DNA from: Novipirellula sp052161655
GTDB taxonomy: Bacteria; Planctomycetota; Planctomycetia; Pirellulales; Pirellulaceae
Assembly (NCBI RefSeq): GCF_052161655.1
Contig: NZ_CP197418.1
Span: 1,054,001-1,118,000, forward strand
DNA: 64,000 bases
Direction of reading: 5' to 3'
Below the pieces are notes generated by a model, which saw nothing but the letters and a program-made list of their open reading frames with translations, ran no database searches and was not told the origin of the DNA. Made by a program: the position numbers and the translations under genes. The first letter of the stretch is position 1; every line of letters starts with the position of its first letter. Positions 18,932 to 27,349 of the stretch are shown here, piece after piece.

Positions 18932-19951
18932 CTAGTCCTTCAGCACAGGTGCCAGATAGATATCGCGGTATGACACGGCGGTATGGTCGCCTTGCAAATA
19001 GATGGGGCCTGGTTCCGCTGGGTTGGTATGAACGGCCCCGCCGGTTGGCCCGGTCACGGGTTGATTATCGATGACTTTTTCTCCGTTCAAAATCACCGTC
19101 ACGTGCCGATCGACCAGCGTAATGTCGTAGGTCTGCCACTCGCCACCCGGTTTGCCCGCATTCTTCGACGGTTCAATCAATCCAAAGATGGCACCTACAC
19201 CCTGCAACCCCTGCATGCGACTGTCGCGATCCACGACCTGAGCTTCGTACATTCCACGCAGATAGACGCCGCTGTTGCGTTGCTCTTCGACAAGGAACTC
19301 AATATGCAGCCAAAAATCTTCAAAAACTGCCTCCGTCTTAAGATTGGCGAAGGCTCCGGTGGCACTGAAGTCCGTCTTGGGTGTCGTATTCTTGAGAACG
19401 CCATTTTCGACGCTCCATCCATTCTGCTTTTCGGGTTCGTGCTTTGGTATGTGCGGTGTCCATCCCGTCATATCCTTTCCGTTGAATAAGGCGGTCGGCT
19501 GACCAAATCGAACTTTTGATAAATCCGGGGCGACTGTGGGCATCGGCGGAATCTTCGTTCCGGTAAACGCCTCTCGCTCGGTCGAACCGTCGGGCGATTG
19601 GCGAATAATCATTCCATCAAGTTTTCCCGCCTTCATTCCGACGTCAACGGTTGTCGTGTTCTTCGCCTTTCTGTTCTTGTTGAGCGTGAATTTTAATCGG
19701 CCATTGGACTCTTCTACATTTTCGTACGGTCCTTCGGAACCAACATACAACCGTAAATAGACCAACGGTTTGCCTTCACGCTGTGTGACCCTCATCCAAG
19801 CCGGCATGCCGGAATCGAGATCCAGAGACCAGTCGCCAGCCAGTTCTTCTGCTTGAGCGGTTGACACAAAGATGGTCGTCACCAAGATAAACAGGGCGAA
19901 CATTCCGCGAAGAAGACCAGTCACTGAGACGCGTTCTTGATTTTGATTCAT
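18932..19951 (-). CDS. Secreted DUF1080 (3-keto-disaccharide hydrolase-like) protein
   Basis: 339 aa with a signal peptide (about 1-34). An N-terminal region with GDWSLDLDSGMPAWM is followed by a DUF1080 beta-sandwich with typical ALFNGKDMTGW, NSGVYLRG and GEWQTYDITL motifs. DUF1080 members act on 3-keto-glucosides or bind carbohydrate. In planctomycetes they commonly accompany Gfo/Idh/MocA oxidoreductases and sugar epimerases, as here. It lies 76 bp after the isomerase gene on the same strand. Confidence 0.88.
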   Translation of the reverse strand: MNQNQERVSVTGLLRGMFALFILVTTIFVSTAQAEELAGDWSLDLDSGMPAWMRVTQREGKPLVYLRLYVGSEGPYENVEESNGRLKFTLNKNRKAKNTTTVDVGMKAGKLDGMIIRQSPDGSTEREAFTGTKIPPMPTVAPDLSKVRFGQPTALFNGKDMTGWTPHIPKHEPEKQNGWSVENGVLKNTTPKTDFSATGAFANLKTEAVFEDFWLHIEFLVEEQRNSGVYLRGMYEAQVVDRDSRMQGLQGVGAIFGLIEPSKNAGKPGGEWQTYDITLVDRHVTVILNGEKVIDNQPVTGPTGGAVHTNPAEPGPIYLQGDHTAVSYRDIYLAPVLKD

Positions 19952-20027
19952 GGGCCGGATTCACCTAAATGATGTTTGAAAATCGTAGTTGGATTGCTGT
20001 TAGTTGACGAAACGAGCCGCACGTCTT

Positions 20028-20960
20028 TCACGAGCGAAACAATTCAAGTGCGTAGGTCGCATTCTTTTCACAACCTTCTTCACGGCTGATCCCCTTGGGG
20101 GTGGAACCTTCGATGATTAGCCATCCCGTATATTTCATGGACCGAAGTAATTCTTTGATCCTTGCAAAGTCAATGTCACCGTTACCCAGGAAGTCGCCGT
20201 TCTCTTTGAGATGGATTTCGCAGATATATTCTGTGCCCAAACTTTCAATCTCGCGATAGATGTCATATCCCATGCGTGCCGAGTTGCCGGTGTCGTAATA
20301 GACCTTTACTGCCGACGAGCCGACGCTTTCGATGATGTGGCGGTGGTCGGCTTCGTTGAGCTGTGTTTCTAAGGCCAGGATGACACCATGTTTTTCCGCC
20401 AGTGGGGCAACTCGTTTCAGTTTTTCAATGACCTCCGCTATCAACTCGGGCTTGCCGTTGATATCAGCTTTGTTGAAGAACGCCAGCAACACGATGCTCG
20501 GTGATACCTTCGCAGCTAATTCACGATCTTCGAGTTCAGCCGCTTCTGCTTTGAGCTTCGCCATCGTCTCAATGCACTCGACGACCAGTTGCTCGGCTTC
20601 ATTTGTCGTGGAGAGCGGGACCTTGTTCAACAGTCCAATGCCAAGCGAGGATATCTCGACTCCCGTTCGTTTCACCGTCTCACGGACGATGTCCCGATTC
20701 TCGCGAAGACGCAGGTCGAGGCCATTTCCTTTGGCATCGAATGAATACTGAATTCCTTGCAACCCATTGCGTTTAGCAAACTCAAACGACTCGACGGACA
20801 GGGGCATCTTGATGGACCAATCACAGGTGCCAATTCGAAAGCCTTTTTCGTTATTATCGTCTGCGACGCCGTTTGGCATCCACAACGTAGTAATTGCGAG
20901 TGCTGCACAGGCAAAGATTACATTTCGGTGATTGATCAAATCGAGTTTATTTTTTTGCAT
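20028..20960 (-). CDS. Secreted sugar phosphate isomerase/epimerase-like TIM barrel
   Basis: 310 aa with an N-terminal hydrophobic signal (residues 13-28). The body is an AP-endonuclease-2/xylose-isomerase-like TIM barrel, with metal-ligand candidates in ILALETQLNEADH, VYYDTGNS, EIHLKENG and LIIEGS. The family isomerises or epimerises sugars, and 3-keto sugars in some planctomycete and Bacteroides clusters. The ATG at 20960 is 2 bp from the stop of the broken sulfatase upstream. It probably works with the DUF1080 and Gfo/Idh proteins of the locus. Confidence 0.85.
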   Translation of the reverse strand: MQKNKLDLINHRNVIFACAALAITTLWMPNGVADDNNEKGFRIGTCDWSIKMPLSVESFEFAKRNGLQGIQYSFDAKGNGLDLRLRENRDIVRETVKRTGVEISSLGIGLLNKVPLSTTNEAEQLVVECIETMAKLKAEAAELEDRELAAKVSPSIVLLAFFNKADINGKPELIAEVIEKLKRVAPLAEKHGVILALETQLNEADHRHIIESVGSSAVKVYYDTGNSARMGYDIYREIESLGTEYICEIHLKENGDFLGNGDIDFARIKELLRSMKYTGWLIIEGSTPKGISREEGCEKNATYALELFRS

Positions 20961-20961
20961 C

Positions 20962-21235
20962 TTAATCTACTTTACCCTCGCGTGTCGGCGAGCACATCAG
21001 ACTTGGTGTGTCGCAGTTGTCCAACCGCATCCCTTCTCTCGACAGCTTGTCGATTCGCGGCGTTTCATAAATCGTGCTGCCGTTGTAGCCGATATCCTGC
21101 CAGCCGAAGTCATCGATCAGAATGAACAAGACGTTTGTTCGGCCGCGAATTCTCCAGCGTTGTCACTTCGGCGGTATCTGCTTTGGCAGCGGACGCAAGC
21201 AGCGTCATTGTGATCAAGACAAGTGGATATCTCAT
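20962..21235 (-). pseudogene. Sulfatase remnant (N-terminal part, frameshifted)
   Basis: Starts like the intact sulfatase at 34251 (MRYPLVLITMTLLASAAKAD, then ENSRP) and then hits a stop. In the next frame the sequence continues NVLFILIDDFGWQDIGYNG, YETPRIDKLSREGMRLDNC and even the active-site motif CSPTR, ending at a TAA (20962-20964). So it is the first quarter of a sulfatase with one frameshift and the rest missing. The first part is in a segment duplicated at 35635-35893. Confidence 0.88.
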
Positions 21236-21400
21236 AACACTTCAGTCCGATGCATTCATTTGGTGCACTGTTAAAACAATCGCTTAGCGCTTCCGTTGTG
21301 TTTACTCGCTGCTTTTCGTGGGTGGGGCAATTTTTGCATCCTTTTCCGAAATGACACGGGCTTTGGTTTTCCACTGCACTTGCCGGTCAAGCAACGTGCC
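21141..21400. repeat. 260-bp segment duplicated at 35635-35893
   Basis: Covers the 3' end of the sulfatase at 21302, the intergenic spacer, and the 5' end of the broken sulfatase. The copy 14.5 kb away has the same order and orientation, with scattered substitutions; landmarks are GGCCGCGAATTCTCCAGCGT at one end and CAAGCAACGTGCC at the other. The copies are direct repeats that could recombine. Confidence 0.88.
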
Positions 21401-22849
21401 GTATTCCTGGTAGCCGTTGTAGTCGATGCTTTGTTCTGCCCATCGTTTCACCTGTGAATCGTACTGGGCTCGCATTTTCTCTAGCATCGGTTGATATTCC
21501 GGATTGCCAGCCAGGTTGGTCATTTCCAGCGGATCTTTGGTCAACTGGAACAGCTCTTCGGTCGGCTGCATACCCTGTTCTTCATCGGTGTAATACCAGT
21601 AGATGTATTTGTACTGACCATTGATTACAGACAGACAGCGTGTCGCCTCCTGCCCAAATACTTGGATGATCGGCAGTGTGTCACGAACCCTTACGGTTTC
21701 GTCTTCCACGATCGGCATCAGACTCTTTCCATCGTAGACGTCCGGGATGTCGAGGCCGGCGACATCGAGAATTGTCGCAGCAATGTCGATGTTTCCGCTT
21801 AAGGAATCCGTGCGGCGCATGGTGCCGCTTTTCGGATTGCGCGGATCGTAAATGATCAGCGGTGCGCGTGCGCCTTCTTCATACGGAAGCGTCTTGCCGC
21901 CCAAACCATGTGCGCCCATCAGGTAGCCGTTGTCAGAGGAGTAGATGATGACGGTGTTGTCTTCAATTCCCAGCTTTTTCAGTTCCTCGACGAGCTTGCC
22001 GACTGCGACGTCGACGCCGTAGATGAGCTGATGATAGACGCGGAGCGTGTGCTGATATTTTTCGTCGGTGCTGTACGACTCCTCCCAGTAAGTTCTGTAT
22101 TGCCGATCCTGACGCGATTGTTCCGCCAAATGCAGACCTGCTTGGCGACCATAGTTGCCTGGTTTTTTCCAAACCGTGTCCTGGTACACATGATCAAACT
22201 GCGGATCCGGTTCAAACGGTTTGTGCGGCGCCTTGAAACCAACCGTCATGCAGAAAGGTTGGCCTTGTTTGACGGAGTCTCGCACGAAATCGATCGTGGC
22301 TGCGGCCAGTGCCTGAGTCAGGTGCGGATGATCTTGCTCATATTTGTCCAGACCTTTGTTTTTGGCGGTGGTGTAATTGCATTGACCGCCCTTGGTCAGG
22401 TAGAGGTCAAACGCATCCTTCACTCCGGTGCCTTCAATGCCTCGCTTATCGAGGTTCTTCTGGTCATGCACACCGAAGCCAAACTTGCCCGCGTTGGCTA
22501 CTCGATAACCCGCATTCTTCAGCAGAACGGGGTAAGAAGTTGACCATTGCTTGGTGCCCATCGCACCATGCATGAAGTTGCAGCCATTTTTATACTCGTA
22601 CATCCCGCTCATGATGTTGGCGCGGCTGCCCATGCAGATCGCCGTGGTGTCGTAGTGGCGGTCGAATATCACACCGCGTCTCGCAAGGGTGTCAATGTTG
22701 GGCGTTTTAACTTGTTCGTTTCCGGTGACCCCCAGTGTGTGATAGGCCTGATCGTCAGTTAGTAGAAACAGGATGTTGGGTCGATCCCCCTGAGCGGTGC
22801 TCGCGGTGAAGGCGACCAATAGGCATGTAAGTAGAAGTTGCTTTTGCAT
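21302..22849 (-). CDS. Type I sulfatase with CMGSR active site
   Basis: 515-aa exported sulfatase, signal peptide 1-20. The metal-binding FLLTDDQAYH is followed by the modification motif CMGSR (Cys72): Gly replaces the usual Pro/Ala at +2, though the flanking MSGMYEYK fits a known planctomycete branch. Later features are VGFKAPHKPFEPD, YSSDNGYLMGAHGLGGKTLPYEEG and a C-terminal LTKDPLEMTNLAG. The 3' end lies inside the 260-bp duplicated segment. Substrate unknown. It follows the 24.4-kb sulfatase on the same strand. Confidence 0.92.
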   Translation of the reverse strand: MQKQLLLTCLLVAFTASTAQGDRPNILFLLTDDQAYHTLGVTGNEQVKTPNIDTLARRGVIFDRHYDTTAICMGSRANIMSGMYEYKNGCNFMHGAMGTKQWSTSYPVLLKNAGYRVANAGKFGFGVHDQKNLDKRGIEGTGVKDAFDLYLTKGGQCNYTTAKNKGLDKYEQDHPHLTQALAAATIDFVRDSVKQGQPFCMTVGFKAPHKPFEPDPQFDHVYQDTVWKKPGNYGRQAGLHLAEQSRQDRQYRTYWEESYSTDEKYQHTLRVYHQLIYGVDVAVGKLVEELKKLGIEDNTVIIYSSDNGYLMGAHGLGGKTLPYEEGARAPLIIYDPRNPKSGTMRRTDSLSGNIDIAATILDVAGLDIPDVYDGKSLMPIVEDETVRVRDTLPIIQVFGQEATRCLSVINGQYKYIYWYYTDEEQGMQPTEELFQLTKDPLEMTNLAGNPEYQPMLEKMRAQYDSQVKRWAEQSIDYNGYQEYGTLLDRQVQWKTKARVISEKDAKIAPPTKSSE

Positions 22850-22920
22850 CGATTTCTTTCGTCTTGATGATTGTCATTTCTTATTCTCGTTCATCACATA
22901 TCATTTTTTGTGGCTACAAA

Positions 22921-24387
22921 TCATTCGGTGACACCCAGTTCTTGTTCCCACCACTTCAGGTAAGCTTGATCGGAAAGGTCCGGGTCGAGTCCACGAGCTT
23001 TCATCGTCTTGACATACCACTTGCGTTTCTCTGCCATCAGCGCGTCGATGTCCACGTCCTCCTCGATGGCGCCCTGGTCGCCGGTTGTTTCAATCCACTG
23101 GTCGAGTGCGAGGCGCATCTCTGAGAGTTTTTCAGATTGGGACGGATCGCCCGCCAAGTTCTTCAGTTCGTTTGGGTCGGCGGTAAGATCGTAGAGTTCT
23201 TCCTTGGGCCGTGTCTTCGCCATGAACGGTGAGTCCCATTTACCTTCGGCATGCAGGACTTTCATGAGCGTTTCGACTGGATACTCCAGCTTCTTGTAGC
23301 TGCTCAGTTGCATGTAAGGAATCTCGGGATGGAAGTTCCGGATGTATTTGAATTGCTGCGTTCGCACGCTACGAATACGATCCGGTGTGTCGCCGCAACG
23401 ATCACGAGCAGCGAACAGCATCTTGTGTCCCTGCCAGTCGTTGGCAAGCAGGTTCAGGCCGGGAAGCTTGGGAGTGTCGACGCCGGCCGCCGCCAGGGTG
23501 GTCGGCATGACATCCAACAATGAGGCCAACGGTTTTTCGACCGTGCCCTTTTTGATCTTTGCGGGCCAACGAACGATCAGCGGCGTGTGCAGTCCCCCAT
23601 CGTAAAGCCATTGCTTGCCGCGGACATGTGGCCGACCGTGATCGCCGAAGAAAATGATTAGCGTGTTGTCATCGACGCCTTCGTGTTTAAGCCGATCAAG
23701 AATCTCGCCAACCTTGTGATCCATGACTTCAATCGTCGCGAGGTAGTTGGCCCAGTCGGCGCGGGTCACCGGATGCTCTGGATAACAGGGTGGAATCGGT
23801 GCGTCCCCTCGCGGTCGATCGCTCGTAACAAAGCCTCGGTGCGGCTCGCCGATATGCACCTGAGCAAAAAACGGCTGTCCCGGTTTGCGCTCCGACCAAT
23901 CGTGTCCGTCGAAGATGTTCTTTTTGTCATAGAGGTAATTGACACCAAATTTTGCAGTCGTCTTATCCTCGGCAACTCCACGGCCATGGGAAATGAAGTA
24001 GCCGGCGCCTCGCATCAGGTCGATAGCCGTCGGAACCGTCAGCTCCTTCTCGTCACGCGTTAGATGGTGCTGACAACCGATGGACGTTTGGTAACGCCCG
24101 GTCTGGAACGCGGAACGTGACGAAGAACAGACAGGCGAGGTCGAGAACGCATGTGTGTAGCGACGGCCTTCGGAAGCCAAGCGATCTACATTCGGCGTTG
24201 CGACGTCGGGATAGCCGTAGCAACCAAGTTCAGGTCCGAGGTCGTCAGAAATGATCCAAAGGACATTGGGGCGATCGGCGGCGTGTGTCGCCCGTCCGTC
24301 GGCAATTGGCACGACTGCGCCAAGCAACGAAGCGACTGAGAGTAGCAACCGTTGTAGCATTCGATTTTTCACTATTATTTTCCTCAC
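22921..24387 (-). CDS. Type I sulfatase with CSSSR active site (sulfamidase-like)
   Basis: 488 aa counted from GTG 24387. A shorter start is likely: GTG 24372, with GAGG upstream, or ATG 24360, which gives the signal peptide MLQRLLLSVASLLGAVVPIA. Active-site motif CSSSR (Cys87) is followed by TGRYQTSIGCQHH, a signature of planctomycete sulfatases near N-sulfoglucosamine sulfohydrolase. Other features are LWIISDDLGPELGCYG, FFAQVHIGEPHRGF and FFGDHGRPHVRGKQWLYDGG. The assignment to N-sulfatases rests on sequence feel only. ThuA is 23 bp upstream. Confidence 0.88.
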   Translation of the reverse strand: MRKIIVKNRMLQRLLLSVASLLGAVVPIADGRATHAADRPNVLWIISDDLGPELGCYGYPDVATPNVDRLASEGRRYTHAFSTSPVCSSSRSAFQTGRYQTSIGCQHHLTRDEKELTVPTAIDLMRGAGYFISHGRGVAEDKTTAKFGVNYLYDKKNIFDGHDWSERKPGQPFFAQVHIGEPHRGFVTSDRPRGDAPIPPCYPEHPVTRADWANYLATIEVMDHKVGEILDRLKHEGVDDNTLIIFFGDHGRPHVRGKQWLYDGGLHTPLIVRWPAKIKKGTVEKPLASLLDVMPTTLAAAGVDTPKLPGLNLLANDWQGHKMLFAARDRCGDTPDRIRSVRTQQFKYIRNFHPEIPYMQLSSYKKLEYPVETLMKVLHAEGKWDSPFMAKTRPKEELYDLTADPNELKNLAGDPSQSEKLSEMRLALDQWIETTGDQGAIEEDVDIDALMAEKRKWYVKTMKARGLDPDLSDQAYLKWWEQELGVTE

Positions 24388-24410
24388 TGGTACGTTTGTA
24401 GTTACTGTGT

Positions 24411-25367
24411 TTATTGCTTCAGTTCAAACGGACGAACTGAAACTGCGTCGCCACTGGGGAAGTCTTGGGGGACTTCGGATTGAGTTACTTCGCCGGTCGC
24501 GGCCCACTGGACCCCGCGTTTGAACGTGGTGATAAAGCCGACGCATTCAAAGGCCTTGGTGTCGTGTCCCAGCGTGGTATGGAAGATCCGCCCCTTGTGA
24601 TACTCGATCGTCATCAGCATCGGTTCACTGCGTTGGGTGAGTGAACTCACGGCCGTTCCGAGGAGCGTTAGATTCTCGGCCGGGCCACGCATGTATGCGT
24701 AACACTCGTCGTAGGCATGCAGCCATTTTTCAGGCAGACCCTGACAGATGGGATGAGCAGGCGCGCGCATCGTTACCACGAAGTCTGCCTTCGGACCGTG
24801 CTTGCCACAGATGCCAGGAGCGTCGTCGCGCACGACCTCGCCCAGTTTGTTCACATAAACATAAGGGCCATGTTCCTCGGTGCGACCGTCCCATCCTCCG
24901 ATGCCGATCATCTCGTTGTAAGCCTTCCAGTCAGGAAAGCAGTTGTCGGCGGCATGAACACTGACGAACCCACCTCCATCCCGCATGTAGGCCTCCAGTT
25001 CAGCCTGCGTTTCCTTGGGCCACGGTGCCGCATGGTAGCCAAAGTTCGAAATCACCACGTCATATTTTGAGAAGTCCGGCTTGAAGTTGGGGTCTGTTTG
25101 AGGCGTCTTTGTTGGGATGCTTTCAGTAACTCTCGCAAGCGGTAGCCAGTCCGCCTCACGTTCGCTTCGCCACACAAATCGGGTTCGGGCAACATCGACC
25201 CTGAAGAGGCCTGTTTCTTCGAGATATTGACGCATCATGATCGTCGACTTCGGCCAGACCAGATGGTTATTCTGGCCGTCGATAATCAGCGCTCGCAATG
25301 GCTCGGCCGAAGCAAAGCTCGGCAGCATCGCCGCTGCAAGAATGAGAAATGCAAGTTTCGTTTTCAT
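24411..25367 (-). CDS. Secreted ThuA-domain protein
   Basis: 318 aa with a signal peptide (1-21). The ThuA-like glutamine-amidotransferase fold is visible: RALIIDGQNNH, a KYDVVISNFGY strand, FVSVHAADNCFPDW, HPICQGLPEKW and GRIFHTTLGHD. ThuA proteins are linked to trehalose use in rhizobia and are abundant in planctomycete carbohydrate clusters, where the reaction is unclear. It lies 23 bp before the sulfatase downstream, so probably one transcription unit. Confidence 0.88.
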   Translation of the reverse strand: MKTKLAFLILAAAMLPSFASAEPLRALIIDGQNNHLVWPKSTIMMRQYLEETGLFRVDVARTRFVWRSEREADWLPLARVTESIPTKTPQTDPNFKPDFSKYDVVISNFGYHAAPWPKETQAELEAYMRDGGGFVSVHAADNCFPDWKAYNEMIGIGGWDGRTEEHGPYVYVNKLGEVVRDDAPGICGKHGPKADFVVTMRAPAHPICQGLPEKWLHAYDECYAYMRGPAENLTLLGTAVSSLTQRSEPMLMTIEYHKGRIFHTTLGHDTKAFECVGFITTFKRGVQWAATGEVTQSEVPQDFPSGDAVSVRPFELKQ

Positions 25368-25389
25368 GGTCAGGTTTCCCGTTGATTTT

Positions 25390-25527
25390 GTGAGCCGACG
25401 GCGCTAGCCGCGGGCCTCCTATTGGAAATGCGGGGTGCGGAACCCGCGGCTAGTTGTTTTAGTGAGCCGTGACGCGTGAGCGGCCGGGTTCCTCGCATTA
25501 CCCGGTGCCTTACGGCCCACGGCTCAC
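25390..25527. repeat. REP family A hairpin followed by family B element
   Basis: 25390-25414 is GTGAGCCGACGGCGCTAGCC then GCGGG; the opposite arm CCCGCGGCTAG is at 25443-25453. 25462-25527 is a family B copy in inverted orientation, starting GTGAGCCGTGACGCGTGAGC and ending CGGCTCAC. They sit 5' of ThuA, between it and the upstream oxidoreductase. Confidence 0.88.
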
Positions 25528-25562
25528 TTAAGCATCCCGCAATTTCAGGTTAAAACACGTGC

Positions 25563-26927
25563 TTAGCTTTTCCAAAGATCCTCGCCATACTCCCAGCCCT
25601 TGCGAGCGGGTTCTTTGACGAAGGCGTTGAGTTCCGGACGGTTGGTGACTCGCATGTTCGCGGAGTCCCACTCGATGCGTCCGCCGAAGCGCTGAGCAAG
25701 CACGCCAATCAGTGCGACTTCGGTCATTGGTGCGGCGTAGTCAAAGTTTGAACCTGGCGTAGGCCCCTCTCCCTTGATCGCACGTACCCATTCGGCAAAG
25801 GGACCGCCGCCCGGCACACGCGGGTACTTCTTTTCAATCGTCACGGAACTCTTGAATTCCTGGTTCTTCGCCTTCGTCGACAATGAGGGCTTAGTCGAGC
25901 GATTGTTCAGATAGCCGTTCTGCTTATCCCCAAACCAGAACGAACCGCCGGCCGGTTTACCCATATCCCATTCGTCAGGTCGTTTGATGTCAGTGCCGCC
26001 GTTGTTCGCCCCGTCGTACCAGTACATTGAGCACGCATCCTTATCGCCACGCGCCGGAAAATCGAATCGGATGATCGAGTAGTCTGGAAGCACGCCTTCC
26101 ATCGACGGACCACGCTCTATGCACTCGACAACCGTCGGGGCGTACAGATCAAGTGCCCAAACAGGACCGTCGCCGGTGTGGCAGAACCAATCACCCAGCT
26201 GTCCTGTTCCGTAGTCATAAAAGCCCCGCCATGAGAGCGGATGATAGATTTCGTTGTACGAGGTTGCTTTGGCCGGCCCGAGCCAGAGATCCCAATCGAC
26301 TTCGGCAGGAATCGGCTGCTTCGGCAATGGCAATGCCGCTGGCTTCTTGAAATACTTTCCACCCCAGTCTGGACCGGGATGTCCGAGATGCACTTCATGT
26401 ACCTGGCCGAATACCCCAGCGTCATACCATTCGCGCATCGTGCGGATGCCGTCCCCGGTATGCCCCTGGTTTGCCATGTTCGTGATGACGCCATACTTGT
26501 CCTTGGCCTTTTTCAAGGTGCGGGCTTGCCAGATGTTATGCGTCAGTGGTTTCTGGGTGCAGACGTGGATGCCACGCTGCATGGCCTCGATCGTGGCTGG
26601 AAAGTGAGTGTGGTCGGGCGTACTGATGCAAACCGCGTCGATCTCCTTTTCCATTTTGTCCAGCATCACGCGGAAGTCAGAAAAGGTTGGCGTTCCTTCC
26701 CGTCCCTTGGGGAAATTGCGACTGTCGATATCACACATCGCGACAATGTTTTCGCCTTTGCAACCACTGAATGCCTGATGAGCCACACCGCCAGATCCAA
26801 TCATGGCGATATTGAGTTTGCTATTTGCCGAGGGACCGGGCTGACCGATCGCGAAACGCGGGAGCACAAAAGCACTGCTCGCAGCTACAGAGGCCGCTTT
26901 GACAAAAGTACGACGATTGGATTTCAT
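25563..26927 (-). CDS. Tat-exported Gfo/Idh/MocA oxidoreductase
   Basis: 454 aa with a twin-arginine signal (NRRTFVKAASVAASSAFVLP, residues 4-23), so exported folded with bound cofactor. The Rossmann core begins LNIAMIGSGGVAHQAF, and the lysine motif is TQKPLTHNIWQA. The C-terminal domain has CHTGDGPVWALDLYAPT and the Gfo/Idh C-terminal QRFGGRIEWDS. It resembles the secreted oxidoreductases that make 3-keto sugars before DUF1080 hydrolysis, a pairing present in this locus. Substrate inferred only by context. Confidence 0.9.
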   Translation of the reverse strand: MKSNRRTFVKAASVAASSAFVLPRFAIGQPGPSANSKLNIAMIGSGGVAHQAFSGCKGENIVAMCDIDSRNFPKGREGTPTFSDFRVMLDKMEKEIDAVCISTPDHTHFPATIEAMQRGIHVCTQKPLTHNIWQARTLKKAKDKYGVITNMANQGHTGDGIRTMREWYDAGVFGQVHEVHLGHPGPDWGGKYFKKPAALPLPKQPIPAEVDWDLWLGPAKATSYNEIYHPLSWRGFYDYGTGQLGDWFCHTGDGPVWALDLYAPTVVECIERGPSMEGVLPDYSIIRFDFPARGDKDACSMYWYDGANNGGTDIKRPDEWDMGKPAGGSFWFGDKQNGYLNNRSTKPSLSTKAKNQEFKSSVTIEKKYPRVPGGGPFAEWVRAIKGEGPTPGSNFDYAAPMTEVALIGVLAQRFGGRIEWDSANMRVTNRPELNAFVKEPARKGWEYGEDLWKS

Positions 26928-27007
26928 AAGTTTTCGTTGTGGGTTGCTGAAGTCTGTAGGTTTGGTGGCGCGTGACCGGAATGCATCTCAGTGTGACATG
27001 AAATAAG

Positions 27008-27242
27008 GGAGCCGAACGCGGTAGTTCGACTGTCCCAATTAGTGAGCCGAACGCGCTAGCGTCGGGCTGCGGCGCGGTAAACCGTTGGCAAAATAGGGCC
27101 CGCGGCTAGCGCCGTCGGCTCACAAATACGGAAAACGAAAAAGTGGGACAGTCGAACTAGCGGCTTGTTGATTTAGTGAGCCGCTCGCGAGTGAGCGGCC
27201 GGGTTCCACGCATTACCCGGTGCCTTATGGCCCACGGCTCAC
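27008..27242. repeat. Nested REP composite (family A inside an outer inverted pair) plus family B
   Basis: Outer arms: GGTAGTTCGACTGTCCC near 27020-27036 and GGGACAGTCGAACTAG near 27144-27159. Inner family A arms: GTGAGCCGAACGCGCTAGCG at 27042 and CGCGGCTAGCGCCGTCGGCT near 27101-27120. 27176-27242 is a family B copy. The outer arm with its GGAAAACGAAAAAG flank recurs inverted at 44366-44395. These fill the 422-bp gap 26928-27349, and I see no gene in it. Confidence 0.87.
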
Positions 27243-27349
27243 AACGTCTCTGGCCCTCAATTACTTCGAATAAGAATTGACATAGGCTTCTAATGCTTTC
27301 TTCAGTGATTCGCATTTTTATATACGTAGTCTCTTTCACTTTTCGCGAA

